The notes below the pieces were generated by a model. It saw only the letters and a program-made list of their open reading frames with translations, was not told the DNA's origin and did no database searches. This document shows, piece after piece, positions 19,183 through 20,924 of a stretch of DNA of 20,924 nt. Each line of letters starts with the position of its first letter. The first letter of the stretch is position 1. The stretch comes from a virus, in the IMG/VR virus record IMGVR_UViG_3300042430_001185, positions 1-20,924 of that record; one strand, given 5' to 3'. The position numbers and the translations under genes are program-made.

Positions 19183-19215
19183 ATCGGACGTAAATCGGAC
19201 GTATGGCAGACGTAA
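19183..19215. repeat. Three 11-bp tandem repeats (GACGTA boxes)
   Basis: ATCGGACGTAA (19183-19193), ATCGGACGTAT (19194-19204) and GGCAGACGTAA (19205-19215). The 11-bp period places each box on the same face of the helix, as for an operator, about 80 bases upstream of the promoter at 19295. Confidence 0.7.
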
Positions 19216-19294
19216 ATTCTCTAACAAAATACACGCTGGATGCATTGATTTTGCAAGGAAAATGAAAAAGATTGAAAATAAATGAGAAAAAGTA

Positions 19295-19323
19295 TTGACC
19301 TGGGTCATGAGCCGATGTAGAAA
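19295..19323 (+). promoter_or_regulatory. Promoter of the right-end small-gene operon
   Basis: TTGACC (19295-19300), 17-base spacer, TAGAAA (19318-19323). The ATG at 19333 lies 10 bases after the -10, again giving a message with almost no leader. Confidence 0.45.
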
Positions 19324-19332
19324 TCCATCGCC

Positions 19333-19509
19333 ATGAACGAACACATCACCAACCTCACTGAAGCCGAAGCCAAGCTTATGCTGCAATTTGCGATGGAGGA
19401 TCTCCGCTCCGCTATTTATGACCCGCACGCAAGATATGATGCCGCTTGCATCGCCTGGCTCACTCAAACGATTGAGAAACTCAGCAAAGAAAACACAACA
19501 CAATCATGA
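19333..19509 (+). CDS. Small helical protein, first copy of tandem pair, 58 aa
   Basis: MNEHITNLTEAEAKLMLQFA..., about half identical to the next gene by eye, with the same length and the shared block LTEA.AK..L..AMEDL. Two predicted amphipathic helices, acidic, soluble. The C-terminal residues ENTTQS are simply the translated A/C-rich leader (AAAACACAACACAATC) of the next gene, and the stop overlaps the next ATG (ATGA). Function unknown; tandem copies suggest local duplication. Confidence 0.7.
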   Translation: MNEHITNLTEAEAKLMLQFAMEDLRSAIYDPHARYDAACIAWLTQTIEKLSKENTTQS

Positions 19510-19682
19510 ACGAACACATTCAGAACCTCACCGAAGCACAAGCCAAGATATTGCTGGAACTTGCAATGGAGGATCTCCACGAAGCAGTCTATAACCCTGA
19601 CAGAAAAGACGATGCAGCATGGTTCGGTTGGCTCACTAAGATGATCGAAACATTCTCCAAAAAGAACACAACACAACCATGA
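19506..19682 (+). CDS. Small helical protein, second copy of tandem pair, 58 aa
   Basis: MNEHIQNLTEAQAKILLELA..., paralogue of the preceding gene. Conserved between the two: MNEHI, NLTEA, AMEDL, DAA, GWLT or AWLT, and the C-terminal NTTQ encoded by the next gene's leader. The middle differs (DPHARYDAACI against NPDRKDDAAWF). ATGA overlaps on both sides. Unknown function. Confidence 0.72.
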   Translation: MNEHIQNLTEAQAKILLELAMEDLHEAVYNPDRKDDAAWFGWLTKMIETFSKKNTTQP

Positions 19683-19990
19683 ACACATACCAACGCCAAC
19701 TACTAGACAAGCTCATCACCGAGCTAACCGACAAACCATCACCTAACCTACACGCAGCGCAAATGCTCGCCGCCGAGCTTAAAGGCGCAATGCAAGCGCA
19801 AGATGCACCGCAAAAACCAACTCCAGACGCTGACGGGTGGGTGAAGAATAGAGGGGTTGATCCTAATTGCATGATTGCGGCATGGAGATTTATCGACGGA
19901 CATGAATTACATCACTTGATGGATTCACGCGAGTTATCTTGGCGGTTGAATTTGATAGACTCAGACATCACCCACTACCGCCCCGCATGA
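19679..19990 (+). CDS. Hypothetical protein, 103 aa
   Basis: MNTYQRQLLDKLITELTDKP..., with a helical N-terminus, a Pro-rich linker (APQKPTPDADGW, about residues 43-54) and a C-terminal part with NCMIAAWRFIDGHELHHLMD (about 63-82). Soluble. No family recognised. ATGA overlap with the preceding gene and with a following mini-frame. Confidence 0.65.
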   Translation: MNTYQRQLLDKLITELTDKPSPNLHAAQMLAAELKGAMQAQDAPQKPTPDADGWVKNRGVDPNCMIAAWRFIDGHELHHLMDSRELSWRLNLIDSDITHYRPA

Positions 19991-20022
19991 AAACAATCGA
20001 CTCACAACAAATAACACCATGA
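19987..20022 (+). CDS. Bridging mini-ORF, 11 aa
   Basis: MKTIDSQQITP, made of the A/C-rich leader CTCACAACAAATAACACC. Its ATG overlaps the stop of the 103-aa gene and its TGA overlaps the ATG of the ribbon-helix-helix gene, both as ATGA. It may let ribosomes pass from one gene to the next, or arise because leaders end in CCATGA. Confidence 0.35.
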   Translation: MKTIDSQQITP

Positions 20023-20219
20023 GCAATACAAAAGAACAACGAGCGCAGAAACGCGCCATTATCGAAGGCGCAGTCAAAGTCCGCACCCATCGAGCCATCA
20101 GCGTGAAAATGCCGATTGCGCTTGCCGATCGACTGAAACTAGAGGCAAAGGAAAAGCGCAGAATCTTTACAGGCTATGTCTTGGAAAAGATTGAGCAGGG
20201 AATGGAGGTGGCGAAGTGA
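20019..20219 (+). CDS. Ribbon-helix-helix-like DNA-binding protein, 66 aa
   Basis: Basic 66-residue protein. The segment RAISVKMPIALADRLKLEAK followed by KRRIFTGYVLEKIEQGM (about residues 25-62) fits a ribbon-helix-helix fold: a short strand with alternating side chains (ISVKM), helix 1 (ALADRLKLEAKEK), turn, and helix 2 (TGYVLEKIEQ). Such proteins dimerise and bind operators, so it may regulate this operon or the late promoter. The start follows an A/C-rich leader; the end overlaps the next gene as GTGA. Confidence 0.65.
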   Translation: MSNTKEQRAQKRAIIEGAVKVRTHRAISVKMPIALADRLKLEAKEKRRIFTGYVLEKIEQGMEVAK

Positions 20220-20509
20220 GCATGACACACGACGAAATGATTGCCGTTATTCAGGCGCACAAGAACGGCGGGAAGGTGGAATACAGGGAACGATCCGAAA
20301 TCGCATGGACACCAGTGATTTCGGGTAAACCTCTTTGGAATTTTGCAGCTCATGACTACCGCATAAAACCAGAGCCTCGCAGCTTGTGGGTGGTGAGATA
20401 CCAAAGCGGCAATATCGCAGGAACTTACACAGACTTAGTAAGTGCAGAATCAAGAGCAAAAGATGTCAATAATTCAACAATCCACGAATACAAGGAGGCG
20501 CTGCCATGA
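20216..20509 (+). CDS. Conserved phage protein, 97 aa
   Basis: HDEMIAVIQAHKNGGKVEYR, then WTPVISGKPLWNFAAHDYRI and KPEP: the arrangement MI.VI.A...G..(I/V)E.R......W.........WNF...DYR.KPEP belongs to a widespread small phage family of unknown function that I recognise by pattern. GTG at 20216 is chosen because GGAGGT (20204-20209) sits 6 bases upstream; the ATG at 20222 would be 12 bases from it. The C-terminus is followed by a strong Shine-Dalgarno for the next gene. Confidence 0.75.
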   Translation: MSMTHDEMIAVIQAHKNGGKVEYRERSEIAWTPVISGKPLWNFAAHDYRIKPEPRSLWVVRYQSGNIAGTYTDLVSAESRAKDVNNSTIHEYKEALP

Positions 20510-20625
20510 TTGACTTCGTAAAAGCGCATCCCGTGTTCACGGTGTTTTGCCTCATTGTGGGGTTTTATATGGTGGCATTTACGCTCAGCTTAATTAACCC
20601 GCCGAAAGATGATTATGAAGACTAA
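20506..20625 (+). CDS. Small single-pass membrane protein, 39 aa
   Basis: MIDFVKAHPVFTVFCLIVGF..., with one hydrophobic helix at about residues 9-29 and an acidic C-terminus (PPKDDYED). AAGGAGG (20492-20498) lies 7 bases before the ATG, one of the few clear Shine-Dalgarno sequences in the window. ATGA overlap with the previous gene. Function unknown; single-helix early membrane peptides may alter host membrane processes. Confidence 0.62.
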   Translation: MIDFVKAHPVFTVFCLIVGFYMVAFTLSLINPPKDDYED

Positions 20626-20698
20626 ATGCCTACAAGCGTTTTACACGCTCGCAACAGCACTCATGGCTGGACTAGTCGCCTGGATAATTCTACCATAA
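20615..20698 (+). CDS. Small single-pass membrane peptide, 27 aa
   Basis: MKTKCLQAFYTLATALMAGL..., two Lys at the N-terminus then one hydrophobic helix ending WIILP. It overlaps the end of the 39-aa gene by 11 bases in another frame. Tiny, but the pairing of two membrane peptides recalls small accessory pairs; no lysis function can be claimed. Confidence 0.42.
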   Translation: MKTKCLQAFYTLATALMAGLVAWIILP

Positions 20699-20703
20699 CA
20701 AAC

Positions 20704-20924
20704 ATGAACACACAGAACACACCATCACACGCATACAGAATGCAAGAAGTTATTGATATCGGTTTCAACGCTGAAAATACACTGGATGAAAATGACACCG
20801 TGTCACTAAAGGTTGGACAGCTTGCTGATTTTGTCAGACACTACTGCGAGTTATGCCAAGCACTAGTCGACCATGAGATTGAGGCGTTATCTCATGCTGA
20901 GATATTACGCCAGCAAAGCAAGAA
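20704..20924 (+). CDS. Hypothetical protein, N-terminal part (cut by window edge)
   Basis: MNTQNTPSHAYRMQEVIDIG... runs open for 73 codons to the end of the window. Residues about 36-52 (TVSLKVGQLADFVRHYC) suggest a helical soluble protein. Start follows ACCATAACAAAC. It continues the pattern of MNT- or MN-starts after A/C-rich leaders. No family recognised. Confidence 0.62.
   Translation, partial: MNTQNTPSHAYRMQEVIDIGFNAENTLDENDTVSLKVGQLADFVRHYCELCQALVDHEIEALSHAEILRQQSK

Larger units (their letters stand above)
18952..19332. other. Intergenic control region right of the PAPS-reductase-like gene
   Basis: 381 bases with a minus-strand terminator (18965-19009), the right copy of the 22-bp inverted repeat (19050-19071), three 11-bp tandem repeats (19183-19215) and a promoter (19295-19323). 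Two short plus-strand frames cross it: 19050-19193 (47 codons, MTWSQLSIGAGIPPTT...) starting exactly at the repeat, and 19019-19285; neither is clearly a gene. At the left repeat copy the minus strand also reads MTWSQLS but stops after 15 codons. Confidence 0.5.

Noticed and set aside
19019-19285. 88-codon frame and 47-codon frame (19050-19193) over the right 22-bp repeat
   Set aside because: TTG start or a start created by the repeat itself, overlap with tandem repeats, and no likeness to a known protein; kept only as part of the intergenic note.

Overview
The window is part of a tailed dsDNA bacteriophage genome or prophage. It has terminase genes (the large subunit carries the Walker A loop GGNRSGKT), a tail and internal-virion protein block, an ERF-type annealing protein beside a RecE-like nuclease, and dozens of tiny overlapping genes. 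The gene content fits a podovirus-like phage (T7/P22-style beta-propeller tail protein, very large Gly/Ala-rich internal proteins). Capsid and portal are not present and probably lie beyond the left edge. The host cannot be fixed from the sequence. Most start codons lack a Shine-Dalgarno sequence; many right-arm genes instead follow an unstructured A/C-rich leader (ACACAACACAAC-like).

Layout. (1) Positions 1-10602, all on the minus strand, form one tightly packed late operon read right to left: 83-aa protein, 813-aa beta-propeller tail protein, 327-aa fibre-like protein, 110-aa conserved protein, 349-aa protein with an S74-like C-terminal chaperone domain, 497-aa and 1050-aa internal-virion-like proteins, small terminase, large terminase (cut by the edge). 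Genes meet as ATGA, TAATG, TAATATG or ATGAGTGA junctions. (2) Positions 10603-11391 hold a divergent control region: back-to-back sigma70-like promoters, a 20-bp direct repeat pair, five iteron-like repeats with 12/34/13/34-bp spacing and a 14-bp tandem repeat, a candidate origin or operator region. (3) Positions 11392-16980, plus strand, carry early genes: small unknowns, a stand-alone DnaA domain IV-like protein, ERF annealing protein, PD-(D/E)XK exonuclease and an SSB-like small protein. (4) Positions 16957-19071 are a 2.1-kb segment bounded by a perfect 22-bp inverted repeat, with its own promoters and terminators, two minus-strand genes, a structured intergenic region and a PAPS-reductase-like gene; it looks like a moron. 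(5) Positions 19333-20924 are a chain of tiny plus-strand genes, including a tandem duplicated pair, a ribbon-helix-helix protein and two one-helix membrane peptides.

The most striking content is a pair of type I hammerhead ribozymes (12200-12248 and 13839-13889) placed directly after stop codons in the early operon. They share the full catalytic core, show compensatory changes in all three stems, and are each followed by a conserved small hairpin that re-uses the stem I strand. The second one also encodes the possible N-terminal extension of the following gene, and its predicted cleavage point splits an in-frame ATG. Other early intergenic gaps hold a candidate pseudoknot or a hairpin, so the operon appears to be punctuated by RNA structures followed by A/C-rich leaders.
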